A program made the position numbers and the translations under genes. A DNA stretch of 64,000 nucleotides. It comes from Candidatus Nitrosopumilus sp. (GTDB lineage: Archaea; Thermoproteota; Nitrososphaeria; Nitrososphaerales; Nitrosopumilaceae). The stretch is from the NCBI GenBank assembly GCA_025699075.1, contig JAILWG010000003.1, positions 1-64,000 on the forward strand. Reading direction: 5' to 3'. The notes under the pieces were generated by a model. The model worked only from the letters and a program-made list of their open reading frames with translations. It was not told the origin of the DNA and ran no database searches. Each line of letters begins with the position of its first letter. The first letter of the stretch is position 1. Below are positions 17,805-27,415 of the stretch, one piece after another.

Positions 17805-18560
17805 ATGGATGAGATGAACAGAAAATTACTTGAGGAAATCAAAAGTTCCATTTTTGAAACTGTAAAAGTAAAGAAAATTGGAATTGCTTTTTCTGGAGGT
17901 GTTGACAGTACATTAATTTCACAAATTTGCTCAGACATGGATTTTGATGTTACATTACTTACTATTGGGTTCTCAGAATCTCATGATATTTTGTTTGCAA
18001 AACATGTAAATGAATTTTTAAAATATCCTCATCATATTCTAGAAATTGATCCCGATACTTTTCCAGATGTCTCTTTGAAAATCAATCAAACAATAAAGAC
18101 TGACAATCTATCTTGGAATGAAAATTGCATTGCATTTTATTATGTCTCCAAACTTGCAAACTCTCTGGGACTTGATACCATAATCACTGCAAATGGAATT
18201 GATGAATTGTTTTGTGGATATAATGCGTACAGAGAAGCATTTTCTGGAGGAGAATCCAAAGTCAATGAAGTGATGCTTACCAAGTTAGATAATGAACTGA
18301 AAATGATGAAGGCAGTTAATCTAGTTGCATCTGAATTTGGTGTGAAAATACTTCAGCCATTACTTTCACCAAAATTCATCGAATATGCAAAAACTGTCCC
18401 CATGTCTGAAAAAATTCATGACTCTGAGGATCTATATCGCAAGCACATTATTAGAAAATTAGCCAGAGAAGTTGGTGTTCCAGAACTCTCTTGTACTAAG
18501 AGAAAGAAAGCATTACAGTATGGTTCTAAAATTCACAAGGCTCTGCTGAAAACTAGATAA
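17805..18560 (+). CDS. Asparagine synthase-related PP-loop ATP pyrophosphatase
   Basis: 251 aa matching only the synthetase half of asparagine synthase. The PP-loop IAFSGGVDST binds ATP, and TANGIDELFCGYNAYREAF is the AsnB active-site signature. There is no N-terminal glutaminase domain, so it would need free ammonia or an amidotransferase partner, or may adenylate a different substrate. It could be a small asparagine synthetase or a tRNA/antibiotic-like amidating enzyme; the sequence does not decide. Its 3' end overlaps purB convergently by 8 nt. Confidence 0.85.
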   Translation: MDEMNRKLLEEIKSSIFETVKVKKIGIAFSGGVDSTLISQICSDMDFDVTLLTIGFSESHDILFAKHVNEFLKYPHHILEIDPDTFPDVSLKINQTIKTDNLSWNENCIAFYYVSKLANSLGLDTIITANGIDELFCGYNAYREAFSGGESKVNEVMLTKLDNELKMMKAVNLVASEFGVKILQPLLSPKFIEYAKTVPMSEKIHDSEDLYRKHIIRKLAREVGVPELSCTKRKKALQYGSKIHKALLKTR

Positions 18561-19914
18561 ACTTCTGAACTGTTTTCTTTACTGATTTCTCTACATTACT
18601 AATGATTGCAGGTGATGCCCCAAGGTGTTTTTCTGGTGAGAAAATTGCGTCGATTTCTTTGTCTGTTAGTTTTGAGGAAAATGCTTTATCATTTTTAATT
18701 GCATCTTTATAGAACATTCCTTTGTCATTTGCCTCAAATGCAACTCTCTGAACATCTCTATATGCGACAAATCTTGGTATTCCTTTTTTGATTAGTGCTT
18801 CTAAAACAAACTCTGCAAAGATTTGTCCCTTTGTAATGTATAGATTGTCCACAATTCTTTTTTCATTTACAAGTAAATTGGAAACAATTCTAGTCATTGT
18901 TTCTAACATCTCATCTACTAGAATGGACACAGTTGGAATAACGAATCTCTCATTTGCTGAATTTGAAAGATCTCGTTCATGCCATAATGGGATATTTTCA
19001 AATGCTACTGCAACTTGACTTCTTACTAGTTTAGATAATGATGATACACGTTCACTCTTTATTGGATTTCTTTTTACTGGAACCGCACTGCTTCCCATCT
19101 GCCCCTTCTTGAACTGTTCTGCAACTTCACCAATTTCTGTTCTCTGTAAATTTCTAATCTCTACTGCAATTTTTTCTAGTGTTGCGCCAATTAATGCCAA
19201 CTCAAACACATATTCAGCATATCTTTCCCTAGGGACAACTTGTGTTGTAACTTCTGCTGGGAATAATTTTAATCGTTTTGCAGTTCTTTTTTGTACTTCA
19301 AGAGACTTTGCACCCATAAGTGAGCCTGTACCGACAACTCCTAATGTTTTACAAATCAAAATCCTTTTCTTAATTTCCTCAATTCTCTCTACGTGCTTTG
19401 CCATCTCTGCTGCCCAGTTTGCAAACTTTAATCCAAATGAAATAATACTTGCATGCTGACCATGTGTTCTGCCTACTGCTGGAATCTTTGCATGCTTTAC
19501 TGCTTTATTTGCAAGAATTGTTGCCATCTTTGCAACTTTGGGCTCGATAATTTCTAATGCATCTCGCATCTGCATTGAATTGCTTGTATCAACTAAATCA
19601 TTACTTGTAAGACCATAGTGAATCCATGGTCTTGCATTTTTACTACATTTTTCACTAAGTGATTCTACTAGTGCTGCAGTGTCATGATCACTTTTTGCCT
19701 CTAATTGCTTGATTCTCTTTGCGGTAATTTTTCCTGACATTGCAGCTCTGTGAATTTCTTTACCTATGCTTTTTGAGATCATCCCTATCTCACTTTGTGA
19801 GATGGCAGCTGCTCCCTCAATTTCCAATTGATAATCTACTTTCTTTTGTTCACTGAAAATATCCATCATCTCTTTTGTACCATAACGACCATTATCGATG
19901 GGTAAAATTGCCAA
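18553..19914 (-). CDS. purB: Adenylosuccinate lyase
   Basis: Acts twice in purine biosynthesis, on SAICAR and adenylosuccinate. 453 aa, fumarase/aspartase superfamily. The signature loop GSSAVPVKRNPIKSERVSSL is present, as is the catalytic His segment GRTHGQHA. An ATG lies at 19914. The partner enzyme PurA is encoded at about 37.5 kb in this window. Confidence 0.96.
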   Translation of the reverse strand: MAILPIDNGRYGTKEMMDIFSEQKKVDYQLEIEGAAAISQSEIGMISKSIGKEIHRAAMSGKITAKRIKQLEAKSDHDTAALVESLSEKCSKNARPWIHYGLTSNDLVDTSNSMQMRDALEIIEPKVAKMATILANKAVKHAKIPAVGRTHGQHASIISFGLKFANWAAEMAKHVERIEEIKKRILICKTLGVVGTGSLMGAKSLEVQKRTAKRLKLFPAEVTTQVVPRERYAEYVFELALIGATLEKIAVEIRNLQRTEIGEVAEQFKKGQMGSSAVPVKRNPIKSERVSSLSKLVRSQVAVAFENIPLWHERDLSNSANERFVIPTVSILVDEMLETMTRIVSNLLVNEKRIVDNLYITKGQIFAEFVLEALIKKGIPRFVAYRDVQRVAFEANDKGMFYKDAIKNDKAFSSKLTDKEIDAIFSPEKHLGASPAIISNVEKSVKKTVQKFI

Positions 19915-19965
19915 TGTTTCTTGTGATTATGCATCAAAAATAAATCTACTCATCAAGTCTAAAAC

Positions 19966-20076
19966 TTAATTTATTCTGTCACGTAATTGGTGGCAATCAC
20001 AAAGACAACCTTTTTGACAATTCATTCTTTTGCAATCTGAACAAACTTTTTTTCTCCAGTATGGTGCTGTATTCAT
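19966..20076 (-). CDS. 36-aa cysteine-rich zinc-finger-like microprotein
   Basis: A short ORF starting at ATG 20076, one base after the stop of the membrane protein gene at 20078-20299. It encodes NTAPYWRKK followed by seven cysteines: VCSDC, MNCQKGC and LCDCH. The spacing looks metal-binding. Tight spacing with the upstream gene and the CBS gene suggests a three-gene operon. Function unknown. Confidence 0.6.
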   Translation of the reverse strand: MNTAPYWRKKVCSDCKRMNCQKGCLCDCHQLRDRIN

Positions 20077-20077
20077 T

Positions 20078-20299
20078 TCAGTATCTCTGCTTTATCCTGA
20101 AGGTTCTTTTTTTGACTTGAAGAAGAATTTTAATCAAATACAATGTCCAAATCACCATCAAAATATAATACAAAATACTCACATCTGGTTCCTCTGGGAT
20201 CTCTTTGGGCTCTTCCTCCACTGGCATATCAAATGGCGGCATGTATACAATCCCGAGAAAAACAGGGATTGCTACTAGAACGATAATTGGTAGTACCAT
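20078..20299 (-). CDS. Small two-span membrane protein
   Basis: 73 residues with a hydrophobic N-terminus (LPIIVLVAIPVFLGIVY), an acidic/proline loop MPVEEEPKEIPEEPD, a second span (ILYYILMVIWTLYLIKILL) and a basic tail. It begins 5 nt after the CBS protein stop, so it is likely co-expressed with a cytoplasmic CBS sensor. No recognised family. Confidence 0.7.
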   Translation of the reverse strand: MVLPIIVLVAIPVFLGIVYMPPFDMPVEEEPKEIPEEPDVSILYYILMVIWTLYLIKILLQVKKRTFRIKQRY

Positions 20300-20304
20300 G
20301 ACTC

Positions 20305-20766
20305 TTAATTATATGGGCTGTAGTTTGCATAAATTTTTGCCACTGAATGAAAATACATGTCTCGAACATCTTCTTCAACAGATACTGCTAACAAGTTAAC
20401 AATGTCTGTTGCAGTAATTATTCCTATTACCTTTCCATCATCTATTACTGGCAATTTTCTTATTTTTCTTTCATGCATCAAATCAGCTGCAATTCTCACT
20501 GGCTCATCTGAGTTGATTGATAATAGTGGGGATGACATAATTTTTTTTATAGGTTCTGTAATTTGATATGCGTGAGCTGCAACTTTTACTGAAAAGTCTC
20601 TGTCTGTGACAATTCCTACAGGTAGATTATTTTCCATTACGATAACTGCTCCCACTTTTCCATCTTCCATCATCTTTGCAGTTTCATTTATGGTCAATTC
20701 TGAATCTACAGAAATAACGGATTTTGTCATTACATCACCAATAGTGATTGTTTTTCCATCAGCCAT
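20305..20766 (-). CDS. Two-CBS-domain protein
   Basis: 153 aa comprising a Bateman pair: CBS1 about 8-65 (DVMTKSVISVDSELTINET, IVTDRDFSVKV) and CBS2 about 75-135 (LSINSDEPVRIAADLM, IITATDIVNLL). CBS pairs bind adenine nucleotides and regulate partner proteins. It is the first gene of an operon with a two-span membrane protein and a Cys-rich microprotein, so those are candidate partners. Confidence 0.92.
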   Translation of the reverse strand: MADGKTITIGDVMTKSVISVDSELTINETAKMMEDGKVGAVIVMENNLPVGIVTDRDFSVKVAAHAYQITEPIKKIMSSPLLSINSDEPVRIAADLMHERKIRKLPVIDDGKVIGIITATDIVNLLAVSVEEDVRDMYFHSVAKIYANYSPYN

Positions 20767-20881
20767 CTTACAAGTTAATTGTGGCTAATTCCATATTTTA
20801 TAGTCTTCTAGAATATCAAGGATGAAAATCATCATAGATAATCTCAATAGACTTTTAATTAAAAATTGGATTGCTATTATC

Positions 20882-21307
20882 ATGGCACTTCAAATTAAGA
20901 AAATACTTGTTCCTTTAGATGGTTCTTCTAATTCTTTTAGAGGACTTGATGTTGCAATTCATATGGCTCGAGAATCACATGCGACTATTACTGGTCTTTA
21001 TGTAGCAGGTATTGTAAAACCTAGAACTAATGACCCGATTACTCCTTTGGAGAAAATTTTGTTAGGACACGCACAAAAAATTATGAAAAAAGCTAAACTA
21101 AAGGCAGCTAAAAAAGGGATTCTATTTTTTGATAGGGTAACATATGGTGATGATGGTAAAAGAATTGTTGAGATTGCCGATAAACAAAATTTTGATCTTG
21201 TTGTGATTGGTTCTAGAGGAATGAGTGCCGCAAAAGAAATTTTCTTGGGAAGTACATCAAACTATGTACTTCACAAATCCAAAAAGCCTGTACTTGTTGT
21301 AAAATAA
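20882..21307 (+). CDS. Universal stress protein (UspA family)
   Basis: 141 aa starting MALQIKKILVPLDGS. The ATP-binding signature GSRGMSAAKEIFLGSTS (G-x2-G-x9-GS) is intact, so it should bind nucleotide. The frame is open to an earlier ATG at 20822, but those residues are outside the family. It is followed one base later by a 102-aa gene, likely the same transcript. Confidence 0.93.
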   Translation: MALQIKKILVPLDGSSNSFRGLDVAIHMARESHATITGLYVAGIVKPRTNDPITPLEKILLGHAQKIMKKAKLKAAKKGILFFDRVTYGDDGKRIVEIADKQNFDLVVIGSRGMSAAKEIFLGSTSNYVLHKSKKPVLVVK

Positions 21308-21308
21308 C

Positions 21309-21617
21309 ATGATGGAATTAGATCAAAAATCATTAAATCATTTGGAAGATTTACTTAAAAAGACACAAGAGTCTTTTGATGGATTATTCTCTAGGTGGAA
21401 TGAATTACGACCAAGTAAACAATTTGATGTAAAAATGTCTGAGGATTTTCATTTAGGATTTGTGTTTGGAAAATTAGAAGATGATTTTGTTGGATGGTTT
21501 TATTCAGAGTATGGGCGCTCTATGACTGATCATGAGTATAGAAAATTTTGGATGAAATGTCGTAAACTGGTAAGATCATTACATGAAAAATATGATGTTT
21601 TTTATTTCCAAGAATAA
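21309..21617 (+). CDS. Unrecognised 102-aa helical protein
   Basis: Soluble helical protein with conserved-looking aromatic segments (FDGLFSRWNELRPSK, WFYSEYGRSMTDHEYRKFW). No known motif. It starts 1 nt after the Usp stop, so it is probably a Usp co-transcribed partner. Function not assignable. Confidence 0.7.
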   Translation: MMELDQKSLNHLEDLLKKTQESFDGLFSRWNELRPSKQFDVKMSEDFHLGFVFGKLEDDFVGWFYSEYGRSMTDHEYRKFWMKCRKLVRSLHEKYDVFYFQE

Positions 21618-21663
21618 TTCACAATAATTACTCTTTTAATGCTGGTTTGTGTTTTTTGGAAAT

Positions 21664-21864
21664 CTAACTTCTTGTTCTCTTTTTAACTGCTGCAACTTTC
21701 TTTGATGATCTAGCTTCTTTTGTTTTTGCAGTTGATTTACTAACTTTTCCTTCTGTCTTCATACTTTTACCACTTCTTCTAGCTGCGCGAGAAGCCTTGG
21801 CTCTGATTGCCTGTTCTTCTTTTTGTTTTTTAATTTCTTCATCGGTTAGTTGTTTTCTTACCAT
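21664..21864 (-). CDS. Small Lys/Arg-rich protein
   Basis: 66 residues with about one third Lys/Arg: KASRAARRSGKSMKTEGK, then STAKTKEARSSKK and a basic end KKRTRS. The low-complexity basic tail resembles histone-like or nucleic-acid-binding tails. It is convergent with the 102-aa gene. No domain is recognised; nucleoid or ribosome association is inference from composition. Confidence 0.62.
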   Translation of the reverse strand: MVRKQLTDEEIKKQKEEQAIRAKASRAARRSGKSMKTEGKVSKSTAKTKEARSSKKVAAVKKRTRS

Positions 21865-22027
21865 GAATAATGGATAATTTTATCCTAGATAAATTAGATC
21901 ATTAATACCATTTCTGATTTTTCTTTATCAGAATACCTTTCGATTACGGTTCTTGATTAATTTAAAATTATTTTTAGAATTCTTCTGATGATTTAAATTG
22001 GATTGAACGGAATTTTTACCGGTACTC

Positions 22028-23476
22028 ATGTCTTCTACTAATCCAAGAAAAATTGGAGAAAATCAATACCAAATTGATGTGGATCCTAATTTTGGAATGA
22101 AAGTTCCTGTGAGGATTTATGCTGATGAACCATTGATGCAGAAAATGTTGTCTGATAGAACAATCATGCAGGCACGAAATGTCGCTTCAATTCCCGGCAT
22201 TGTGGGACATAGTGTTGTGTTACCTGATGGACATGAAGGATATGGCTTTCCTGTAGGTGGAGTTGCTGCCATGGATGCAGAAGAAGGAATGATCAGTCCT
22301 GGGGGTGTTGGATATGACATTAATTGTGGAGTTAGATTACTCCGTTCAAATTTAACAGAACATGCAGTTCGCTCAAAACTCAAAGAACTTGTAACTGATC
22401 TTTTTAGCTCTATTCCCTCGGGTGTTGGCTCTAAAGGTGCCGTAAAACTTTCTCATTCAGAACTTGATGAAGTATTAGTAAATGGAGTTAATTGGGCAAT
22501 TGATCATGGATATGGTTCATCTGATGATGCAGATGTTTGTGAAGAAAATGGTCAAATAAAAAATGCTGATCCAAACAAAGTTTCAGATAAAGCACGAAAA
22601 AGGGGAGCTCCTCAACTTGGTAGTTTAGGTTCTGGAAATCATTTCCTTGAAGTCCAAAAAGTTGCAGAAATACATGATGAGGAGGCAGCAAAGAGAATGG
22701 GAATTGAAGAAGGAACTATTACAATTTTAATTCATTGTGGTTCTAGAGGATTTGGACATCAGGTGTGTAGTGATTATCTTAGAGTTTCAGAACAAGCCAT
22801 GGAAAAATATGGTATACATTTACCTGATAGAGAACTTGCGTGTGTTCCAAACACTTCTGAAGAAGGAGAATCTTATAGGAAGGCAATGTTTTCGGCATTA
22901 AACTTTGCATGGAGTAATAGACAGATGCTAACTCATTGGACTAGAAATTCCTTTCAACGTGTTTTCAATCAATCTGAATCTGATCTTGATATGAAATTAG
23001 TTTATGATGTTGCTCACAATATTGCTAAAGTAGAAAAACACAAAGTTGATGGAAAAGATCGTAACCTTGTTGTTCATAGAAAAGGTGCAACAAGGGCATT
23101 TCCTGCAAATCGTGATGAAATTCCTTTAAAGTATAGAGATTTAGGACAGCCCGTATTGGTTCCAGGTTCCATGGGAACTGCAAGCTGGATTTTGCTTGGT
23201 AAACCAAATTCTATGAATTTGAGTTTTGGGTCTACTGCCCATGGTGCTGGAAGAACTATGTCTAGATCTAAGGCTAGAAAAAACTATACTGAGGAGAATG
23301 TGAAAAAATCCCTCACTGAAAAGGGGATTTTTATCAAAGCATTGACTAGAGATGGCGTTGTGGAAGAAACTCCTCAGGCCTACAAAGATGTTGATTCTGT
23401 AGTTAACGTATCTCATAATTTGGGAATTGCCACAAAAGTTGCAAAATTGATACCTATTGGTGTGATTAAGGGTTGA
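22028..23476 (+). CDS. rtcB: RNA-splicing ligase RtcB
   Basis: Joins 2',3'-cyclic phosphate and 5'-OH RNA ends, mainly spliced tRNA halves, with GTP and Mn2+. 482 aa. Signatures: PDGHEGYGFPVGGVAA, GGVGYDINCGVR (metal Cys), GSLGSGNHFLEV and HRKGATRAFPA, the latter close to the GMP-accepting His region. It overlaps the next gene by 4 nt (TTGA). No intein is present. Confidence 0.97.
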   Translation: MSSTNPRKIGENQYQIDVDPNFGMKVPVRIYADEPLMQKMLSDRTIMQARNVASIPGIVGHSVVLPDGHEGYGFPVGGVAAMDAEEGMISPGGVGYDINCGVRLLRSNLTEHAVRSKLKELVTDLFSSIPSGVGSKGAVKLSHSELDEVLVNGVNWAIDHGYGSSDDADVCEENGQIKNADPNKVSDKARKRGAPQLGSLGSGNHFLEVQKVAEIHDEEAAKRMGIEEGTITILIHCGSRGFGHQVCSDYLRVSEQAMEKYGIHLPDRELACVPNTSEEGESYRKAMFSALNFAWSNRQMLTHWTRNSFQRVFNQSESDLDMKLVYDVAHNIAKVEKHKVDGKDRNLVVHRKGATRAFPANRDEIPLKYRDLGQPVLVPGSMGTASWILLGKPNSMNLSFGSTAHGAGRTMSRSKARKNYTEENVKKSLTEKGIFIKALTRDGVVEETPQAYKDVDSVVNVSHNLGIATKVAKLIPIGVIKG

Positions 23477-23886
23477 GCGAAGAAGATTCTGAACTTGAAC
23501 GATTAAAGGCAAAACGACTTGCAGAGATGCAGAAAAATATTTCTACAAAACAAGAAATTGAAAATAAACCGACAAAAGAAACAGTTTCTGAAAATCCACG
23601 CGATTCTTTAATCAAAATTCTTGGATTTCGTGGTTTAGAAGTCTTAGAAAATGCTGAATCTCAATTTCCTAATGAAACAAAAATGATTGTAAACAAATTA
23701 TCTGAATTAATAAAAACTGGCGAAATCAATGAAAGTATTGATGGGGGAAAATTGTTGACATTATTTAGATCTGTTGGATTGAATGTTAGGATGGAAACAA
23801 AAATCAATGTTGAACAAGATGGAAAATTTGTATCTCTAAGTGATAAGCTCAGTAATCAATCATCAAATGATGGTGATGAAGAATGA
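23473..23886 (+). CDS. PDCD5-like DNA-binding protein
   Basis: 137 aa. The N-terminal helix SEEDSELERLKAKRLAEMQ matches the PDCD5/archaeal DNA-binding family start, and the middle part (RDSLIKILGFRGLEVLENA) fits the three-helix core. The C-terminal portion (SIDGGKLLTLFRSVGLNVR) is unlike the standard family end. TTG 23473 overlaps the rtcB stop; the following gene overlaps by 4 nt. Family members bind double-stranded DNA; the role in archaea is not established. Confidence 0.7.
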   Translation: MSEEDSELERLKAKRLAEMQKNISTKQEIENKPTKETVSENPRDSLIKILGFRGLEVLENAESQFPNETKMIVNKLSELIKTGEINESIDGGKLLTLFRSVGLNVRMETKINVEQDGKFVSLSDKLSNQSSNDGDEE

Positions 23887-24194
23887 ATATTGTTTTAGAA
23901 ATTGGAACAAAGAATTATGCTGATGATCTTTTACTGATCAAGAAAGCATTATCTCATATGGAAAGTCTTGTGAATGGGTATAATGGATACATTCTAAGTG
24001 AACCTTCCTCAAAGTTTGGTTGGACATTTTTTAAATTAGCATTTAAATCAAATTTACAAAATGGAATAGAGGAAAAATTTTCAGATATGATCATAAAATA
24101 TCAAGCAAATGATCAACCAGAAAAATTTGCAAAATTTATGACTGATTATTTTATTTCTAGAGGTTGTGACGTTAAGATAAAAATATCTGACTAG
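23883..24194 (+). CDS. Unrecognised 103-aa protein, third in rtcB operon
   Basis: A small alpha/beta protein (strand NIVLEIGTK, helix [11 protein letters not shown], strand GWTFFKLAF, helix [13 protein letters not shown], strand DVKIKIS). It overlaps the PDCD5-like gene by ATGA and converges with rps11 by 4 nt. The position in the rtcB operon is the only clue; an RNA-related role is inference. Confidence 0.7.
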   Translation: MNIVLEIGTKNYADDLLLIKKALSHMESLVNGYNGYILSEPSSKFGWTFFKLAFKSNLQNGIEEKFSDMIIKYQANDQPEKFAKFMTDYFISRGCDVKIKISD

Positions 24195-24697
24195 ACTCTT
24201 CTTCCTCTTTTTCCACCTTTCTTTCTGGTGGTATCATGAGGAATAGGTGTAACGTCATCAATTCGTCCAATTTTAAATCCGCCTCTTGCTAAAGCTCTGA
24301 TTGCAGCTTGTGCACCTGGACCCGGTACTCTGGAACCAACTCCACCAACAGCGCGAACTCTGATATGAAATCCTGTAAATCCTTTAGTTCTTGCAGATTC
24401 TACCACTGCGTTTGCAGCTTTCATTGCAGCAAATGGGGATGACTCATATCTGTCTGCATTAACATGAATTCCTCCTGAACTAATGGAAACTGTTTCTCCG
24501 CCAGTTAGGTCAGTCATGTGAATAATTGTATTATTGTAACTACTGTAAATGTGGGCAATTCCCCATTTTTCGGGACCTTCTTTCTTTGTTTCTGGTTGAG
24601 GTTTTGCTTCTTCAACAATTTCGGATTCTACTTCCTCGACTGCTGCTTCAGTCTCTTCGACTGGTACTTCTTTTACCTCAGCTTCGACTTCTGACAA
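24191..24697 (-). CDS. rpsK: 30S ribosomal protein S11
   Basis: Component of the small-subunit platform. The S11 core begins at about residue 40 ([20 protein letters not shown]) and ends [18 protein letters not shown], with the conserved [21 protein letters not shown] 40-residue Glu-rich N-terminal extension precedes it, longer than in most archaea. It is not in the usual S13-S4-S11-RpoD cluster here. Confidence 0.96.
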   Translation of the reverse strand: MSEVEAEVKEVPVEETEAAVEEVESEIVEEAKPQPETKKEGPEKWGIAHIYSSYNNTIIHMTDLTGGETVSISSGGIHVNADRYESSPFAAMKAANAVVESARTKGFTGFHIRVRAVGGVGSRVPGPGAQAAIRALARGGFKIGRIDDVTPIPHDTTRKKGGKRGRRV

Positions 24698-24815
24698 TGT
24701 CTAATCAGACCTTAAAGGGTTTAAAATACATTGATTTTCAAAACTTGCCTTGTTTTGGGCCTCTTGGCTAGAATTTAATGACTATTCATATATTGCTTAG
24801 GTATTTTTGCAATAA

Positions 24816-25130
24816 ATGGCATCGATTATCTTCTTGGCAATTGGAATAGCCATAGCAACTGCCTTAATGGCTTCAGCAGTGATTCAGTTCTTGACTCCTG
24901 ATGGCGGTCTCTCTCCATTGGAAAAAAATTGTCAACAAATTGCTAATGAGGGATATAGAATCCATGCCACTTATCCTGATTCAAATCCTGATGAACTTCC
25001 CAATGATGATTTTGATCGCTTAATGTATCTAGATAAATTATGGATTACCGAATGTGTTAATGTACTACCTGCAGAATCTGTTTTCAGTATTGTAAATAAT
25101 GTTGAAAGGGATTTTTCTTATGGTGAATAA
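24816..25130 (+). CDS. Membrane-anchored 104-aa protein
   Basis: An N-terminal membrane helix (IIFLAIGIAIATALMASAVI) is followed by about 75 soluble residues with two cysteines (EKNCQQI, ITECVNV) that could form a disulfide outside the cell. No known family. It is convergent with thiL (2 nt between stops). Confidence 0.7.
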   Translation: MASIIFLAIGIAIATALMASAVIQFLTPDGGLSPLEKNCQQIANEGYRIHATYPDSNPDELPNDDFDRLMYLDKLWITECVNVLPAESVFSIVNNVERDFSYGE

Positions 25131-25132
25131 TC

Positions 25133-26080
25133 TCAGAAATGTTTCCAACCTGCATCTTTCAAATGACTGAACCCGTTATTTTTTTTAATATAGACTCCTT
25201 TACCTGAAGTGACATAACCAATTTCAATAACTTGTATTTTTGACAATGCTGCATTTTTTTCAATAGTTTTTCTATGCCTGGGTGGCACTGTGAATATAAA
25301 TTCATATTCTTCACCTCCGTTGAAAACCAAGTTATTCAAATTTAATTTGTAAGATTTTACATGTTCTTCCAAATCTCTAAAGGCTGGAATTTTATTTATT
25401 ACAAATTTATTTTTACTTTGTTTTGACATTTCATTTAATGTAGTTGATAATCCATCACTGGAATCCATTGATGATGAAAAATATTTTTTATTTTTTAGTC
25501 CAAAATCAAGATGTGGCTTTGGCTTAATGACTGAATTAATAGCTTTTTTGACAAAAGCCTCTTTTCCTTTTTTCTTATCTAGAATCATACTTAATCCAAC
25601 AGATGTATATCCAAATGGACCAGTCACAAATATCAAATCTCCTTTCTTTGAACCTTTTCTTGTAACTATTCTATTTGTTATTCCAAAAAGACATACGTTG
25701 AATACTATTTCTTTACCTCCGTTAGTATCTCCGCCAATGATGGAAATATCAAATTCTTTACATGCTTTTTTAAAACCTGAGACAATTTCATTAATTTTTG
25801 AGCGTGAAATTGTTTTTGGTAGATTGACTGAAATCATTCCGTATTTTGGTTTGACGCCTTTTGCAGCAAAATCACTTACACATGCCACAACACTTTTTCT
25901 AGCAGCATCAGATAATTTCATTTTCGATGGAATATCTGTACTTTCTACCAACGTGTCTGTTTTTGTCACAATTTTCGTCTTATTCAAATTCAAAATTTCA
26001 ACATCTTCTGATTCAAAATTCTTCTTTCCAAAACCTTTTTGAAAAATTTTGATTATTTCAAACTCATCTAACTTTTTCAT
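25133..26080 (-). CDS. thiL: Thiamine-monophosphate kinase
   Basis: Phosphorylates TMP to the cofactor TPP. 315 aa, PurM/ThiL fold. Key segments are IIGGDTNGGKEIVFNV (metal/ATP site), SSMDSSDGLSTTLNEM and FNGGEEYEFIFTV. The ATG at 26080 lies 17 nt inside the upstream phosphohexomutase gene, so translation is coupled. Confidence 0.93.
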   Translation of the reverse strand: MKKLDEFEIIKIFQKGFGKKNFESEDVEILNLNKTKIVTKTDTLVESTDIPSKMKLSDAARKSVVACVSDFAAKGVKPKYGMISVNLPKTISRSKINEIVSGFKKACKEFDISIIGGDTNGGKEIVFNVCLFGITNRIVTRKGSKKGDLIFVTGPFGYTSVGLSMILDKKKGKEAFVKKAINSVIKPKPHLDFGLKNKKYFSSSMDSSDGLSTTLNEMSKQSKNKFVINKIPAFRDLEEHVKSYKLNLNNLVFNGGEEYEFIFTVPPRHRKTIEKNAALSKIQVIEIGYVTSGKGVYIKKNNGFSHLKDAGWKHF

Positions 26081-27362
26081 AACTTTGATTCACTAATTCC
26101 ATTGTGTCTTTAACGATTTTCTTGCATTTTTCTTCATTATTTGATTCTGCTGAAACTCTAATGATGTCTTCTGTGTTTGATTTTCTTATCAAAACCCAAC
26201 TGTCTTCATCTATAATTCCTTTAATTCCATCTAGTGAAATAGTTTCAGAATAGTTTTTAGAAAATTTTGTTTTTATTTCATCAATAACTTTATCATGAAA
26301 TTCTGAATCAATTTTGGTTTTGTCTCTTATTTGATAATAATTTTCCATATAGTTTAGAATTTCATTAAATTCAGAAGTTCCTAGCATTGATGCAATCAAA
26401 CCACTGGTTAGAATTCCTTCTCTACAGTAATTGAATTCCGGTAAAATAAAACCACCACTGCTTCCTTCACCTCCAGCTTGTGCATTGTTATTTAACATGA
26501 GATCTATCACATTTGCTTCTCCAACTTTGGATCTCTGAACAGTTCCACCTTTTTCTTTGATGAACTTTTCAATTGAAACACTTGTGTCAATACTCAGAAC
26601 AAATTTTTTGTAACCTAGTTCTAATGATTTTGCTACTCCTAAACCAAGTGTGACATCTGGTGCTTGCTTTTTGCCCTTTCTCACAACAACCAATCGATCT
26701 CCATCCAAGTCAAATGCAAACCCTATGTCTTTTTTGTTGGTTGATGTGGCTAAATCTGACAAGTCGTCTGATGTTGGATCAGGACCTCTGGTACATCCAG
26801 AAAGATTCTCGTTTAGTATTTCGACATTACATCCAATTTTCCTTAATAGTTCTGGGGCAAATCCCTTAGCAGCTCCACCCCCTATGTCTACTACAATTTC
26901 AGGGTTGTTTACTACGCTCCCTATGATTTTTTTTGCATCTTCGATGTAATTTGATGATAAATTTGTCTCCATCCCAATCTTTGTTTTTAAAATTTCTTGA
27001 TGTTGAATTATTTGAGGAAGTTCTTTTTCATTAATCCCTCTTCCCTCTATGATGAATTTCATCCCATTCCATTCCAATGGATTGTGGGATGAAGAAATTA
27101 TTAATCCTGCACCATAATTTCTTGCCTCTCTAAAAACTACGGGTGTTGGAACTGTTCCTAAGTTGAAAACATCTATTCCATTTTTCATCAAAGTTGCGCT
27201 TGCTGTATCCTTTATCATTTGACCTGATGGTCTAGTGTCTTTTCCAATTACACATTTCTCAGATTTTATTAACGATGAAAAATTATTACAAAATTCTAGA
27301 ATGTCTTTTAGGTTTAGATCTTCTCCAAATATACCTCTAATTCCAGAAATAGTTTTTTTCAA
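26064..27362 (-). CDS. glmM: Phosphoglucosamine/phosphomannomutase family protein
   Basis: Alpha-D-phosphohexomutase, 432 aa. The phosphoserine loop is ISSSHNPLEWNGMKF, the metal loop DLDGDRLVVV and the sugar-binding loop GGEGSSGGFI. In archaea these enzymes make glucosamine-1-P or mannose-1-P for N-glycans and other envelope sugars; the exact substrate is not readable from sequence. It starts with TTG 27362, close to the tRNA-Thr promoter. Confidence 0.88.
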   Translation of the reverse strand: MKKTISGIRGIFGEDLNLKDILEFCNNFSSLIKSEKCVIGKDTRPSGQMIKDTASATLMKNGIDVFNLGTVPTPVVFREARNYGAGLIISSSHNPLEWNGMKFIIEGRGINEKELPQIIQHQEILKTKIGMETNLSSNYIEDAKKIIGSVVNNPEIVVDIGGGAAKGFAPELLRKIGCNVEILNENLSGCTRGPDPTSDDLSDLATSTNKKDIGFAFDLDGDRLVVVRKGKKQAPDVTLGLGVAKSLELGYKKFVLSIDTSVSIEKFIKEKGGTVQRSKVGEANVIDLMLNNNAQAGGEGSSGGFILPEFNYCREGILTSGLIASMLGTSEFNEILNYMENYYQIRDKTKIDSEFHDKVIDEIKTKFSKNYSETISLDGIKGIIDEDSWVLIRKSNTEDIIRVSAESNNEEKCKKIVKDTMELVNQSYEKVR

Positions 27363-27415
27363 TTAGTCCATTTCGGAAAGGCTTTTTATTAACTCTGATG
27401 GATTTATCCAAACGT

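Noticed and set aside
20822-20881. 20-residue extension of the universal stress protein
   Set aside because: Usp proteins begin right before the first beta strand (KKILVPLDGS), which fits ATG 20882.
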